NCBI RefSeq assembly: GCF_003576455.2
Contig: NZ_CP032869.1
Coordinates: 1,116,001-1,180,000 of the forward strand
Direction: 5' to 3'
DNA length: 64,000 nt
Source of the DNA: Mucilaginibacter celer
GTDB lineage: Bacteria > Bacteroidota > Bacteroidia > Sphingobacteriales > Sphingobacteriaceae
In this document: in pieces, positions 1 through 9,237 of the stretch
Position numbering within the stretch: position 1 is the first letter of the stretch
How the letters are laid out: every line of letters starts with the position of its first letter
Translations under genes and position numbers: made by a program
Notes under the pieces: generated by a model
Databases searched by the model: none
What the model was told of the DNA's origin: nothing
Seen by the model: the letters and a program-made list of their open reading frames with translations, nothing else

Positions 1-1900
1 ACAAATTATTGGTAAACTCCAGCTTTATCCTCGTCTGGAAGTTATCAATCGTTTTGAAAATCTCTTTGAGCGCTACCTTTTCAATTTTGGTGAGTTTATC
101 AGGGTCGATATAGTTATCGGGTTCGGTGCGGTCCTGGATAATTTGGGAGGCCTGGTTTCTTAAGCGCAGGCTCATTAAAAAGTAATAGGATTGCGTGAGC
201 TCGTGTGCTTCCTGCTCGTTAAATACTCCTTTTTCTTTCAGAGCTTTCAAACGTTCACCGGTATTAACTTCAAAAATACGATGGCGTAAGGCATACACAC
301 GCACCAGATCAACAATAGGCGTCATCGATTTTTTAATGTCGAAAACCTCCTGGCTGCCTTTGGTGAATGTTTTGATGTTTTTGAAAAAGGTTAACGGTGG
401 CTCGTACTGCAATGCATTTTTAGCCAGGTGGAAAAAGATCTTACCTAATGGTTTTTGCAATTCTTCATCCAAAAAATCCTTCAGTTCGTCCATTATACCG
501 GCCTCGCCGTACAGGTATCGACAATCGAAAAAGGTGGAGAACTGGATTACTGTTTCGGGTACCGCCTCGGTCATCCAGCTTTCATAGTTGCGTTTCCAAT
601 GGGAAAGCGAGTGCGTCCATTTGGGGTTTTGGGCCATGTAGCCGCCGGTGCAAAAGCTAAAGCCAATATGGTCAAGCTTTTCGGATACCTGCTGGGCAAA
701 GCTCAAAAAATATTCGCGTACCTGTTCGCGGTGTTCGTTGGCTTTATCTTCGTATATGATGGCATTATCCTGGTCGGTTTTAAAGGTTTGCTCTTTGCGG
801 CCTTCGCTGCCCAACACCATAAAAACAAATTTGGCAGGTGGCTGCCCCATGGTTTCAATAACGCTTTCAATTACTTTAATGGCAATAGTATCGGCTATGG
901 TGGTGATTACCTGGTTCACAATCTCGGCATTAACGCCGCGGCCAAGTAATTGGGTTACCATCTGCGGTACCGATTCCCATTTACGTTTCAACTCCTGTAC
1001 TGAGATAGCCTGTTTAACCGACTGGATAAACACCAGCGGCGATTGCGCCTGCTCGGCCAGTAATTTGTTCCTGCTGATGCTGCCTACAAACTCATCGCCG
1101 TTTTTAATAAGCAGGTAACGCGTTTTGGTGCGAAACATCATTAAAATAGCCTCATAAACATACGCGTTGGTGCTGATGCAAACAATGGGGTTATCCATTA
1201 CGCTGGCTACCGGCTGCGTGGTATCAACCTGTTTGGCTATCACGTTATCGCGCAGGGTGATATCGGTTACATAGCCAACGATTTTACCTTGCGCATCGCG
1301 GATAAAAATGCAGCTTACCTTGTGTTTGGCCATTAGCCGGGCTGTTTCAAAAACAGGAGTACTGCCACTGCACGAAACGATGTCACGGTATTCGATATTC
1401 TCAATTTTGCGCGAATACAGTTGTTCCGAAGCAATATAACTTTCCTCAAAAGTTGCGGGCTTTTTATAAAAATGGGCAAACTCATCATTCAGCATCCGCT
1501 TGCCAAAATCGGAAGTGAAGTATTGAAAAAACTCCTCGTAAGCTTTGCAAAGCGAACGGAAATCCTTGCGGTGTAAAAAGAAAACTGTGGTGCCTTTTTT
1601 AGCTATAACCGTGCGGATGGATTGCTTGCGGTTCAACAATACCGAAATGCCGCCGTAGCAATAACCCGGATAATGATGTTCCAACAGGCGTTTGTTTTGC
1701 TTACTATCGTAAAAAAAAGATTCGTATTCGCCTTCAGCAATGATATCCACGCCGCGCATTTTGGTTACTTCCTGTTGGTAAATGAGCGTATCCTTGCTGT
1801 AGCGGATCTCCTGCAGCTGATCTGCAACTTCCTCCAGCACCTCCTGCGGTAGCAGGTTAAAAGGGGCAACCTTGCTTAAAAATTCAAGACGTTGAACCAT
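1..1900 (-). CDS. cNMP-binding/CBS/DUF294 nucleotidyltransferase-like protein (C-terminus cut by window edge)
   Basis: The reverse strand reads open from an ATG at 1900 to base 1, giving about 633 residues without a stop, so only the extreme C-terminus is missing. Domains in order: a cyclic-nucleotide-binding-like fold (about residues 1-120), two CBS motifs (about 170-285), a DUF294 nucleotidyltransferase-like domain with the GS...DxD signature (GSEGRKEQT then TDQD near residue 361-375), and the DUF294 C-terminal helical domain. CBS pairs usually bind adenine nucleotides and the DxD signature binds metal-NTP, so a nucleotide-sensing signal transferase in the cytoplasm is a fair inference; the substrate is unknown. 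Its start codon lies 17 bases inside the upstream exonuclease gene, which implies translational coupling. This pairing of a DUF294 protein with a DnaQ-like exonuclease is seen in other bacteria. Confidence 0.9.
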   Translation of the reverse strand, partial: MVQRLEFLSKVAPFNLLPQEVLEEVADQLQEIRYSKDTLIYQQEVTKMRGVDIIAEGEYESFFYDSKQNKRLLEHHYPGYCYGGISVLLNRKQSIRTVIAKKGTTVFFLHRKDFRSLCKAYEEFFQYFTSDFGKRMLNDEFAHFYKKPATFEESYIASEQLYSRKIENIEYRDIVSCSGSTPVFETARLMAKHKVSCIFIRDAQGKIVGYVTDITLRDNVIAKQVDTTQPVASVMDNPIVCISTNAYVYEAILMMFRTKTRYLLIKNGDEFVGSISRNKLLAEQAQSPLVFIQSVKQAISVQELKRKWESVPQMVTQLLGRGVNAEIVNQVITTIADTIAIKVIESVIETMGQPPAKFVFMVLGSEGRKEQTFKTDQDNAIIYEDKANEHREQVREYFLSFAQQVSEKLDHIGFSFCTGGYMAQNPKWTHSLSHWKRNYESWMTEAVPETVIQFSTFFDCRYLYGEAGIMDELKDFLDEELQKPLGKIFFHLAKNALQYEPPLTFFKNIKTFTKGSQEVFDIKKSMTPIVDLVRVYALRHRIFEVNTGERLKALKEKGVFNEQEAHELTQSYYFLMSLRLRNQASQIIQDRTEPDNYIDPDKLTKIEKVALKEIFKTIDNFQTRIKLEFTNNL

Positions 1901-2588
1901 GGATCCAAACAGCTAAAATGATGATCAATATTAAAACGATAGCCGCCGGCAAAAGGTATTTTTTTTCCGAACGGATTTTTTGCAGGTAAACCTCCTGGTG
2001 CTCCACGCTGTCATTATTAATATCACCACGTTTTACCATTTCAAAAAAGCATTCGGCGGTAGCTTCAGCATCTTCAATGGCATTATGCTGCCTGTCTAAA
2101 GTTTTACCAAACAGCACTTCGTATAGCTGATTTAGGCGGAGGTATTTGGCCTGCGGGTTTTGTACCCATTTGGTAGTGGCCAGCATGGTGCAAAATGTTT
2201 TCAGGTTATCCAGCGGATTTGGAATCCCGGTACGGTAAAACTCTACCCCTGCAATGTTCAAATCAAGTTCAATGAAATGGCCTACTACCAGCGGCTCAAA
2301 ATGAATTAAATCATCGGCCAGTTTGGTCATTACATCTTTGCGCCATTCGCCATTCTGCAATAAAAATTGAGGAGTAAGACCGTGTACCTTGAATGCCTTT
2401 TCGCTTATAGTGAAATCATTGTCTTTAATATAATGATCTTCCCGTTTTACCTCGCGGCCATCTTTGGTGTACACTATCCACGATACCTGCAGCGCGTAGG
2501 GCCAGTTATCGTTATTACAATAAGGCTGATCCCACTTAATGGGCAGGCCCGAAGTTTCGGTATCGATGAATAAAAGGTAATCTTGCAC
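1884..2588 (-). CDS. DnaQ-like 3'-5' exonuclease with C-terminal membrane anchor
   Basis: This 234-residue protein has the DEDDh exonuclease signature: motif I FIDTETSGLP (D9, E11), motif II around GHFIELDLNIAG, and motif III HNAIEDAEAT (H and D). The fold is that of DNA polymerase III epsilon, which removes nucleotides from 3' ends using two metal ions. Unlike the polymerase subunit it ends in a strongly hydrophobic segment (about residues 211-229, LLPAAIVLILIIILAVW) followed by a short tail, so it is probably tethered to the inner membrane with the nuclease in the cytoplasm. The stop overlaps the start of the DUF294/CBS gene by 17 bases, so the two are likely made together. Its substrate is not evident. 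The family assignment is firm; the anchoring is read from sequence only. Confidence 0.88.
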   Translation of the reverse strand: MQDYLLFIDTETSGLPIKWDQPYCNNDNWPYALQVSWIVYTKDGREVKREDHYIKDNDFTISEKAFKVHGLTPQFLLQNGEWRKDVMTKLADDLIHFEPLVVGHFIELDLNIAGVEFYRTGIPNPLDNLKTFCTMLATTKWVQNPQAKYLRLNQLYEVLFGKTLDRQHNAIEDAEATAECFFEMVKRGDINNDSVEHQEVYLQKIRSEKKYLLPAAIVLILIIILAVWIHGSTS

Positions 2589-2665
2589 ATGCTAAATTTA
2601 TGAAAATATTTGAATGATGGGAGAAGGGGGATTTTTAAAAGGGATTTATAATATTTGTGGTACAT

Positions 2666-3163
2666 ATGAATATCGAATTGACCGTAAATCAAACCGGTGA
2701 TTTGTTTTTTGAAAAATGGCAGAAAGATACCTCAATCAGTATTTTTGTGTTGGGCCCTGCTTTCCTGATCTTCTTTTCAGTATGCACCATGATGATGGTT
2801 GGCGTTACATGGAATTGTGTTTATATCTTAACTCCGCCTATACTTATAACAATAGGTGCTTTTTATTATTCGCCGTTGGTTTTAAGGAAAAAGTATATTA
2901 ATAACACTGTACAAAGCTTATCAATTGATGACGATATACTTAATTTAAAAACATTTAAATTGTTCGGAAATAAGCCGATCATAGTTTCTTTAGATATAAG
3001 AACCGTTAAAGCAGAAGAGATCAATGAACGTTTTTTTGGCGATAAAAAAATTGTCTTACTAAAACACACCAGCTCTGAAATGCAGGGCTTTTATTTAGTA
3101 GATGAGCTTTTTGATAGCCCGAAGCGCTTCGCTGAGCTTTTTGAAAGCCTAAACAAGGGGTGA
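2666..3163 (+). CDS. small membrane protein with two transmembrane helices, function unknown
   Basis: A 165-residue reading frame from the ATG at 2666; a GTG nine bases upstream (2657) is an alternative start. Two hydrophobic helices lie at about residues 23-46 and 49-70, with a short polar N-terminus. The remaining roughly 95 residues are soluble and beta-rich in pattern (SLSIDDDILNLKTFKLFGN, then VSLDIRTVKAEEI), resembling the small PH-like domains found behind two-helix anchors in many bacterial membrane proteins. I do not recognise a specific family. It is transcribed divergently from the exonuclease gene, with about 75 bases between the start codons, and converges on the DUF4249 gene. 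Codon use looks like that of a real gene. Confidence 0.7.
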   Translation: MNIELTVNQTGDLFFEKWQKDTSISIFVLGPAFLIFFSVCTMMMVGVTWNCVYILTPPILITIGAFYYSPLVLRKKYINNTVQSLSIDDDILNLKTFKLFGNKPIIVSLDIRTVKAEEINERFFGDKKIVLLKHTSSEMQGFYLVDELFDSPKRFAELFESLNKG

Positions 3164-3194
3164 TCGGGTAACCCACGTGTGCTTTTAATCGCAT

Positions 3195-3243
3195 CAAACT
3201 CTATAACCGCGTAAACAGAATATCTTCACGATTATAGAGTTTG
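3195..3243. terminator. 12-bp inverted repeat between convergent genes
   Basis: CAAACTCTATAA at 3195-3206 is perfectly repeated in inverse at 3232-3243 with a 25-base loop. It lies between two convergent genes. There is no clean U-tract, so it may be a weak bidirectional terminator or a palindromic repeat rather than a classical terminator. Confidence 0.35.
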
Positions 3244-3305
3244 GCTGTGTTTTCGCTAAGCTTGAACCAGCTATTTCAGAATTTTATACGTCCGTCATGG
3301 GGGGC

Positions 3306-4124
3306 TTACGGAGCCGTCAACTTCTTCCGTTCCACCGTATGGGCACTAAAATATCCTAATGCTCCACCCTTAATATTCGTCATCGGATTGGCAGGCGCAG
3401 CATTGTTGCCATCGCCATTGGCGCTATTGCTCAGGCTGTAAAAATATTTGTAAACAGCCTGGTCAATACTGAACATCTCTATGGTTACCTCATTGCCGGG
3501 GCGGATATCGCGTGCCGGGTTATCGTTGTCATTGCTGAAGCGCAGGTTGTTATTCACGTCCTGCCCGTCGGTAAACTCGTCGTCTTCCAGCATAATGGTT
3601 TCTTCCTTGCGACCGTTTACATATTGTACAAAGCGGTAGTAGTTTTTCACCCCGGCCGGGTCATGATATTGCGCGGTTACGTATTTGCGCGGGGTGCCGT
3701 CTTTATTGTTAATCAGTTCATCCTTAACCAGGTAAATGCTATCCAGCTTAACAGCCGGCAGCATGGTACAGGTTGATGTGAATGTTTTGCCGTCAACACT
3801 TACATTTAATTTATAAGTATGGCCGGGGGTGCCTGTTAGGGTATTGTTTTGATAGATGCCGGCAGATGTAGGGCTGAGTGTATAGGTATTGGTTTCATCG
3901 GCAATGGTTACGGTGGCCCCGCCAATTCCGTTAAAATTATTGTTGTCGGTAAAGTTTTTGGTTTTGCTGAGCAGTACTTTGCAGCCGCCCGCTTCGTTGG
4001 TGAGCACGCCTTCAACAACATATTGCGGGGTGCTGTCTTTCAGTTTCAGGTCGATGGCTTTTTCGCAGGCACTTAGTGTGGCTGCTATCAGCAGGGGTAT
4101 AATATATTTTATAGTGTTTTTCAT
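3306..4124 (-). CDS. DUF4249 domain lipoprotein, partner of TonB receptor
   Basis: I place the start at the ATG at 4124, which is four bases after the TonB receptor stop and begins a clear lipoprotein signal (MKNTIKYIIPLLIAATLSAC, Cys at residue 20); the open frame continues upstream only inside the receptor gene. The mature 250 or so residues match the DUF4249 pattern: an early Ig-like region with YVVEGVLTNEAGGCKVLLSK, and later residues typical of this Bacteroidota-only family. DUF4249 lipoproteins are almost always coded just after a TonB receptor carrying a carboxypeptidase-like domain and are thought to be surface or periplasmic partners of it, though their ligand is unknown. Here it is the last gene of the FecR-TonB-DUF4249 run and is probably translationally coupled to the receptor. 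Confidence 0.9.
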   Translation of the reverse strand: MKNTIKYIIPLLIAATLSACEKAIDLKLKDSTPQYVVEGVLTNEAGGCKVLLSKTKNFTDNNNFNGIGGATVTIADETNTYTLSPTSAGIYQNNTLTGTPGHTYKLNVSVDGKTFTSTCTMLPAVKLDSIYLVKDELINNKDGTPRKYVTAQYHDPAGVKNYYRFVQYVNGRKEETIMLEDDEFTDGQDVNNNLRFSNDNDNPARDIRPGNEVTIEMFSIDQAVYKYFYSLSNSANGDGNNAAPANPMTNIKGGALGYFSAHTVERKKLTAP

Positions 4125-4128
4125 CGGC

Positions 4129-6792
4129 TTAAAATTTAAAGTTATAGGTAACTGATGGCACAAAGGTGAACAGTGTGGTGCGCACAGCCTCGGTACGGGT
4201 TGGATCAGTTTTATTATCGCGGAAAAATATGCGGTAGGCATTAGGGTTTCCGTAGGCGTTATACAAACTAAATGTTAAGTCTGATTGCATTTTAGCTGTT
4301 TTTTTGAGCTGTTTGGTTGCACCCAGATCGAGGCGATGATAGGCCGGAATCCTGTCGGCGTTGCGATTGGTGTAGTAATAGTAGTTTACACCGTCAACCT
4401 GGTATTTGCCGGTGGGGTAAGTAACGGCATCGCCGGTGTAGTACACAAAGTTGGCCGAAAATGTCCATTTGTCGCTGGCTTTATAAATGGCTACAATGGC
4501 AATATCATGCGTACGATCCTGCCGGGCATTGTACCATTGATTACTGTTGATACCGTCGATCATTTTTTCAGATTTGGAAAGCGTATAGCTGATCCAGCCG
4601 CTCAATCTGCCTGTTTTTTTCTTTAGTAAAAATTCGGCACCATAGGCCCGGCCCTTTCCGTAAAGCAATTGTGTTTCGATAGGTTGGTTGGTGAATACGT
4701 TGGCGCCGTTGCGGTAATCAATCTGGTTTTGCAGCTTTTTGTAATAGCTTTCAACCGTAAACTCGTAGTTATGCTTGTTGAAATCGCGGTAATAACCTAC
4801 CGAAAACTGGTCGGCCAGTTCGGGTTTGATGAGGTTGGTGCTGGCCACCCATTTATCTGTTGGCGAGCCCGCGTTTGAGTTGGAGATGAGGTGCAGGTTT
4901 TGCGCGTTGCGGGCATAAGAGGCTTTTAATGAGCTGATATCATTTAACTGAAAAGCCGCGGCTACACGGGGCTCGGGGTTAAGATAGGTTTTTACTGCCT
5001 GGCCCGAATTGTAATGCGTTGCGCCGGTGATATTGCCATCGCCATCAACCGTATAATAATTACCCGAGCCAAGAATGGTGAAGGCCGATAAGCGTACACC
5101 GTAAGTTAAAGTAAACCGGTCTGTAGCCCGCCAGGTATTACTGATATAGGCCGAATTTTCGAGCGAGTAACGATTTTCCAGACTCTGCGATATGACGCCC
5201 GAGTTGCCCGTGGCCGAAATTTCGCCCGGTTTAATGGTATGGTAAATAGCATTTACCCCAAAGCTTACTGTATTGTTTTGCCCTGCATACCATTGCAAAT
5301 CCTCCTTAAAGTTAAAATCACGGATTTGCGAGTAGATATTGTACTCGTTCACATCCTGCTTAATGTTCAGCTTATAATCGTAATTGCTGTAAATAAGCGA
5401 GGTGTTGGAGAATAGCTGGCTGTTAAAAATATGATTCCAGCGCAGGGTTGCTGTGGTATTGCCCCAGTTTATACCGGCAATATCGGCAGCGCTCAATACA
5501 TCCTTGCCAAAATATCCAGAAAGAAATAACCTGTCTTTATCACCCAAAACATAATTGGCTTTCGCATTTAGATCATAAAAATACAGCTGGCTGTTTTTAG
5601 CAACGCTATCTTTTGATAAGGCCAGGAATGAATCGGCATAAGTGCGCCGCGCCGAGATCAGGAAGGATGATTTGCCCTTTTGAATAGGTCCCTCGGCATT
5701 AACCCGGGCTGCAATTAGCCCGATGCCACCGCTTACACCAAATTTCTGGTTGTTACCATCATTCATTTTAATATCCAGTACCGATGAGAGCCTGCCGCCG
5801 TATTGGGCAGGCATATCGCCTTTGTAAATGCTGATGTTTTTAATCGCATCGGAGTTAAAGGTGGAGAAGAAACCCAACAGGTGTGATGCATTGTAAACAG
5901 GTGCCTCATCCAACAGGATCATATTCTGATCGGCCGCGCCGCCGCGAACGTAAAAGCCGCCGCTGCCTTCGCCCGCAGATTTAATGCCGGGCAGTAATTG
6001 GATGGTTTTGATCACATCGCGTTCGCCAAGCAATACCGGGATGTTTTTGGTTTCCTGGATGCTGAGGTGTTCAACTCCCATTTGCGGGCTGCTCAAATCG
6101 CGCGCTCCGGCCGGTTTAGCTTTAATGGTTACTTCGGTAAGTTGCTGGGCGTTATCTTCCAGCTCGATATTTAAGCGTTGGTTGCTGCTTAATAATACCG
6201 GTATCACCATCGATTTTTGGCCCATAGCGCCTACCGAAAGCTGATAATCGCCGGCAGGCAGGGTGAGCGAATAAAATCCGTACTCGTTGCTTGATGTGCC
6301 CATGTTGCCGTTCACCACCCTAACGCTTGCGCCTATAATGGTTTCGCCGGTTTGTTTTGATTTAATGGTGCCGCTTATGGTGTATTTGCAGTCGGCCGGC
6401 GCGGCTGCCGACTTTTTTGCTTTCGCCGGGTCAAACTTTATCAATACCTCCTGGTCAAGCACCGTAAATGTAAGTGGTTGTGCTGCAAATGCGGTGCGCA
6501 ATACATCGCCAAGGCGTTGGTTGTTGGCTTCAATACTGATTTTTATGGTGCTTTTGGCAACTGTTTCATTATAAGTGAAGCGTACGCCGCATGCTGCTGT
6601 TATTTTATCTAAAGCCTGTTTTAAGGGCTCGTTTTTTAAGCTGATGGTAACTGGTTTATCCAATGGATTTTGCGCATCGGCCCAAATAGGATGGGCTATA
6701 CTGAGCAGTAATATGCAGAGCACCGTTCGGACAGAGAGCCGCGTTATTCTGCCAATCAGCATGGTAGGCCATGCCGTTTTGTTAGTTTTCAT
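4129..6792 (-). CDS. TonB-dependent receptor with STN signalling domain
   Basis: An 887-residue outer-membrane transporter. After a signal peptide (residues about 1-40) there is an STN domain (about 47-125, PVTISLKNEPLKQALDKI), which in FecA-type receptors passes the signal to a FecR anti-sigma factor. A carboxypeptidase-like regulatory domain follows (about 138-220, YTISGTIKSKQTGETIIGAS), then the plug domain (GGFYVRGGAADQNMILLDEA) and a beta-barrel ending in an aromatic-rich strand (TFVPSVTYNFKF, terminal Phe), the usual sorting signal. The neighbour upstream is FecR (57-base gap) and downstream a DUF4249 lipoprotein, so this is a self-regulating uptake module. There is no SusD neighbour, so it is not a SusC-type glycan importer. 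The substrate cannot be read; iron chelates or similar are likely because of the FecA-type layout. Confidence 0.95.
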   Translation of the reverse strand: MKTNKTAWPTMLIGRITRLSVRTVLCILLLSIAHPIWADAQNPLDKPVTISLKNEPLKQALDKITAACGVRFTYNETVAKSTIKISIEANNQRLGDVLRTAFAAQPLTFTVLDQEVLIKFDPAKAKKSAAAPADCKYTISGTIKSKQTGETIIGASVRVVNGNMGTSSNEYGFYSLTLPAGDYQLSVGAMGQKSMVIPVLLSSNQRLNIELEDNAQQLTEVTIKAKPAGARDLSSPQMGVEHLSIQETKNIPVLLGERDVIKTIQLLPGIKSAGEGSGGFYVRGGAADQNMILLDEAPVYNASHLLGFFSTFNSDAIKNISIYKGDMPAQYGGRLSSVLDIKMNDGNNQKFGVSGGIGLIAARVNAEGPIQKGKSSFLISARRTYADSFLALSKDSVAKNSQLYFYDLNAKANYVLGDKDRLFLSGYFGKDVLSAADIAGINWGNTTATLRWNHIFNSQLFSNTSLIYSNYDYKLNIKQDVNEYNIYSQIRDFNFKEDLQWYAGQNNTVSFGVNAIYHTIKPGEISATGNSGVISQSLENRYSLENSAYISNTWRATDRFTLTYGVRLSAFTILGSGNYYTVDGDGNITGATHYNSGQAVKTYLNPEPRVAAAFQLNDISSLKASYARNAQNLHLISNSNAGSPTDKWVASTNLIKPELADQFSVGYYRDFNKHNYEFTVESYYKKLQNQIDYRNGANVFTNQPIETQLLYGKGRAYGAEFLLKKKTGRLSGWISYTLSKSEKMIDGINSNQWYNARQDRTHDIAIVAIYKASDKWTFSANFVYYTGDAVTYPTGKYQVDGVNYYYYTNRNADRIPAYHRLDLGATKQLKKTAKMQSDLTFSLYNAYGNPNAYRIFFRDNKTDPTRTEAVRTTLFTFVPSVTYNFKF

Positions 6793-6849
6793 AAATGCTG
6801 TAATTGTTGTGTTGTTGTTCCTTTTGGGGGATTTTTTTAATTGAAAAAG

Positions 6850-7842
6850 TTAATTGACCGGTGGCAGCGGTTGCAGATGATATTCGTTCCCGGTTTTGCT
6901 CCAACGGAGGTCCATAACGGCGCAAAGTTTATCCAGGGTTTTATCAACGGCTTCGTTGGTATTGATATGGCCGTAGAAACCTGCTTTAGCAATACCCGGT
7001 GCGAGGGTTACGTGGATATCATACTGTAATGACAGGTCATCAATAACGGTTTGCAAAGCCGCGCCATCATAACTAAACAAACCGGTGCGTTGTGCAAGAA
7101 ATTCGGATGCGTTGGGATAATCTTCCTTTACTAACAACCGGTTGTTTTTATTGTAGATAGCCCGCTGATTAGGCGTCATGATAACCTGCTGGCTTTTGGG
7201 CAGGTTGTGTTCCTGCACGCCCACTTTGCCGCTTACCACGGTAACTTCAGATATGATCTGATCCGGGTAGGCTTTTACGTTGAAGCTGGTTCCCAATACC
7301 ACGGTTTTAAGCTGGCCGGATTGAATCACAAAGGGATGGTCTTCGTCATGCACTACGTCAAAAAATGCTTCACCTTCCAATGTTACCAATCGCTCTTTAG
7401 CACGGAATTTATCCGGATAGCTGATATGCGTGCCGGGGCTAAGCCAGATGCGGGTACCATCGGGCAGGCTGATCTGTTTATGCTTGCCGGGAGCTACCGT
7501 CAATTCAACCTGTTTGGCGGGATCGACAATGTTTAATACTTCGTTTTTGTAAAGCGCGGCAAATGTAATTAACAGTACCACTGCTGCAGCGGCGGCAATG
7601 TTTCGCCATAGCCTAACCACTTTGCGCGCGGGTTGTGCCGGCGTTTCCATTTGTGCGGTTATCTTAGCCAAAATACTTTCCCGCAGCTGTTCGGGAGTTT
7701 GGTGTTTTGAGTTTGATAGCAGAACTTCCTCATCGTTAAAATTAAGGTACCAGGCATCAAGCCAAATTTTTTCGGCCGGGGTAATGCTTCCTTGTTTTAA
7801 TTTGTGGGCAAGCTCTTTTACATTGTAGGTATTGTTTTCCAT
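6850..7842 (-). CDS. FecR-family anti-sigma factor
   Basis: A 330-residue protein from the ATG at 7842 (an in-frame ATG at 7869 would add nine residues). The cytoplasmic N-terminal helical part precedes one membrane helix (about residues 78-100, IAAAAAVVLLITFAALY). The periplasmic part carries the FecR core (LPDGTRIWLSPGTHISYPDK) and ends in a DUF4974-type domain (FSYDGAALQTVIDDLSLQYD) that resembles STN folds and contacts the receptor. Proteins of this type hold an ECF sigma factor until the loaded TonB receptor signals through its STN domain. The receptor follows directly, but the expected sigma gene does not precede it; the nearest one begins at 13186, with four other genes between. Confidence 0.93.
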   Translation of the reverse strand: MENNTYNVKELAHKLKQGSITPAEKIWLDAWYLNFNDEEVLLSNSKHQTPEQLRESILAKITAQMETPAQPARKVVRLWRNIAAAAAVVLLITFAALYKNEVLNIVDPAKQVELTVAPGKHKQISLPDGTRIWLSPGTHISYPDKFRAKERLVTLEGEAFFDVVHDEDHPFVIQSGQLKTVVLGTSFNVKAYPDQIISEVTVVSGKVGVQEHNLPKSQQVIMTPNQRAIYNKNNRLLVKEDYPNASEFLAQRTGLFSYDGAALQTVIDDLSLQYDIHVTLAPGIAKAGFYGHINTNEAVDKTLDKLCAVMDLRWSKTGNEYHLQPLPPVN

Positions 7843-7976
7843 CGTTGCTGATCTTTCAACCTTTTGCACATATAGTCAGCCATAATTGAAGATACCCTTA
7901 GTGGAAAATGAAAAATATTTTTGCCGGGGATGATTTTTGTTTTGAACAGGCTTTTTGCAACGAATAGAAATGTTAT

Positions 7977-9140
7977 TTACTGTTTTTTTAACTTTTTGAG
8001 CATTTGCTTACCGCCATCGTTATTGGGATTTAACCGGATGGATTTCTCGTAATTTTTGATGGCGAGCGTTTTGTTGCCTGCATTCATATAGGCTTCGCCC
8101 AAACTATCGTAGGCATTAAATGAATCAAGGTGCTGTTTAACATTCTCTTCAAAAATCCCTATCGCGTTATCGATATGCTTTAACCGAAGTTGGTAATATC
8201 CGCAGTTGTTAAGGTATTCTTCATTAGGGGTGATAGCATAACCAAACTCCGCAGATAGCCTGGCAAAGCGACTGTTTATATCCTGCATGGTAACGCTTTC
8301 GTTGCCATAGTAATCAAGAAACCAGCTGCGGTAAATGAATTTAATGCCATCAAACAGGATGGTGTAGGGTACAGTGAAATGGTTTTCGCCGGAGTATTGT
8401 GCGTTGCTCCATTCAAACCAGCCTGGTGCCTGCTCCCGGATCCGCTTAATCAAGGCATCAACCGCCGAAGTGTTTTCATTCCCTATCCCAATAAACAATT
8501 TACCATTATGCGGATGATCAGCCTTTAAAAAAGCATCCAGGTTACGTACCAGCGGACCGGAGAGCACCGGGCTTGTTAAAACCGTCGCCGAAAATAACTG
8601 CGGATAAATTTCTTTAGTATACATGGCCGGCAAACCGGCAAGCGAATGGGCTGCCAAAATCCGGTAGGGTTGTACCCGGTAATGGCTATCTATGTAAGGT
8701 ACAACCTCGTTTTTTAAGTAACGGGCAAAACGACCAAGACCCGTATCTGGCACTATCCGGGTGCTATCGGCGCTGCCATTCGGCTTTTTGGCATAAACCG
8801 GCGAGAAATCACGCTGCCTGTCAATGTTTACGATTCCCACTACTATCATTTCAGGAATGCGGTTACGATCATGCCCGGCCAAAAAATCTGTCATCTGCGA
8901 GGCATAGCCGAAATGGGCATCACCATCCAATAGGTATAATACAGGATATGTGTTGGCAGAAGTGTAATAATCTGCCGGAACATGGATCCAGAGTGTGCGC
9001 TGTTCGCCCATGATAGGGGATAAAGAATAAACCGCGGTATCATTCCTGGCCGGCAATGCGTCCTGGCCGAATGCTGATCCGGATGCTGATAACAGCAGCA
9101 CAAGGCAAACAAACAAGAAGTAGAAGCGGATGTGGTTCAT
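7977..9140 (-). CDS. secreted Fes/IroE-like alpha/beta-hydrolase with C-terminal TPR
   Basis: A 387-residue exported protein (signal peptide to about residue 26, SASGSAFGQ). The body matches the esterase D / enterochelin-esterase family: YPVLYLLDGDAHFGYASQM near the N-terminus, a nucleophile elbow with serine in AAHSLAGL, and a likely catalytic His in ENHFTVPY. Members cleave esters of siderophores or other acyl compounds. The final 80 residues contain tetratricopeptide-like helices (AYDSLGEAYMNAGNKTLAIK), a common fusion in Bacteroidota. It sits between FecR and a divergent TonB receptor with a Cys-rich small protein, which agrees with a role in iron-chelate processing in the periplasm. The substrate is inferred from context only. 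Confidence 0.85.
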   Translation of the reverse strand: MNHIRFYFLFVCLVLLLSASGSAFGQDALPARNDTAVYSLSPIMGEQRTLWIHVPADYYTSANTYPVLYLLDGDAHFGYASQMTDFLAGHDRNRIPEMIVVGIVNIDRQRDFSPVYAKKPNGSADSTRIVPDTGLGRFARYLKNEVVPYIDSHYRVQPYRILAAHSLAGLPAMYTKEIYPQLFSATVLTSPVLSGPLVRNLDAFLKADHPHNGKLFIGIGNENTSAVDALIKRIREQAPGWFEWSNAQYSGENHFTVPYTILFDGIKFIYRSWFLDYYGNESVTMQDINSRFARLSAEFGYAITPNEEYLNNCGYYQLRLKHIDNAIGIFEENVKQHLDSFNAYDSLGEAYMNAGNKTLAIKNYEKSIRLNPNNDGGKQMLKKLKKQ

Positions 9141-9237
9141 GATTAAAAGACCGTTGTTTTTGGCAAAACGTTACAGAAGTGAAAATTGATATGATAACCG
9201 GAAAATGAAAAAACAGTTTTTCGGGATGTAATTGAAG

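Noticed and set aside
195..1118. Three overlapping plus-strand reading frames
   Set aside because: They lie antisense to the CBS/DUF294 gene, whose protein is well matched on the minus strand; their sequences have no domain and read as shadows.
4129..6792. SusC-type glycan importer
   Set aside because: There is no SusD gene beside it; the STN domain, FecR and DUF4249 partner indicate a FecA-type receptor.
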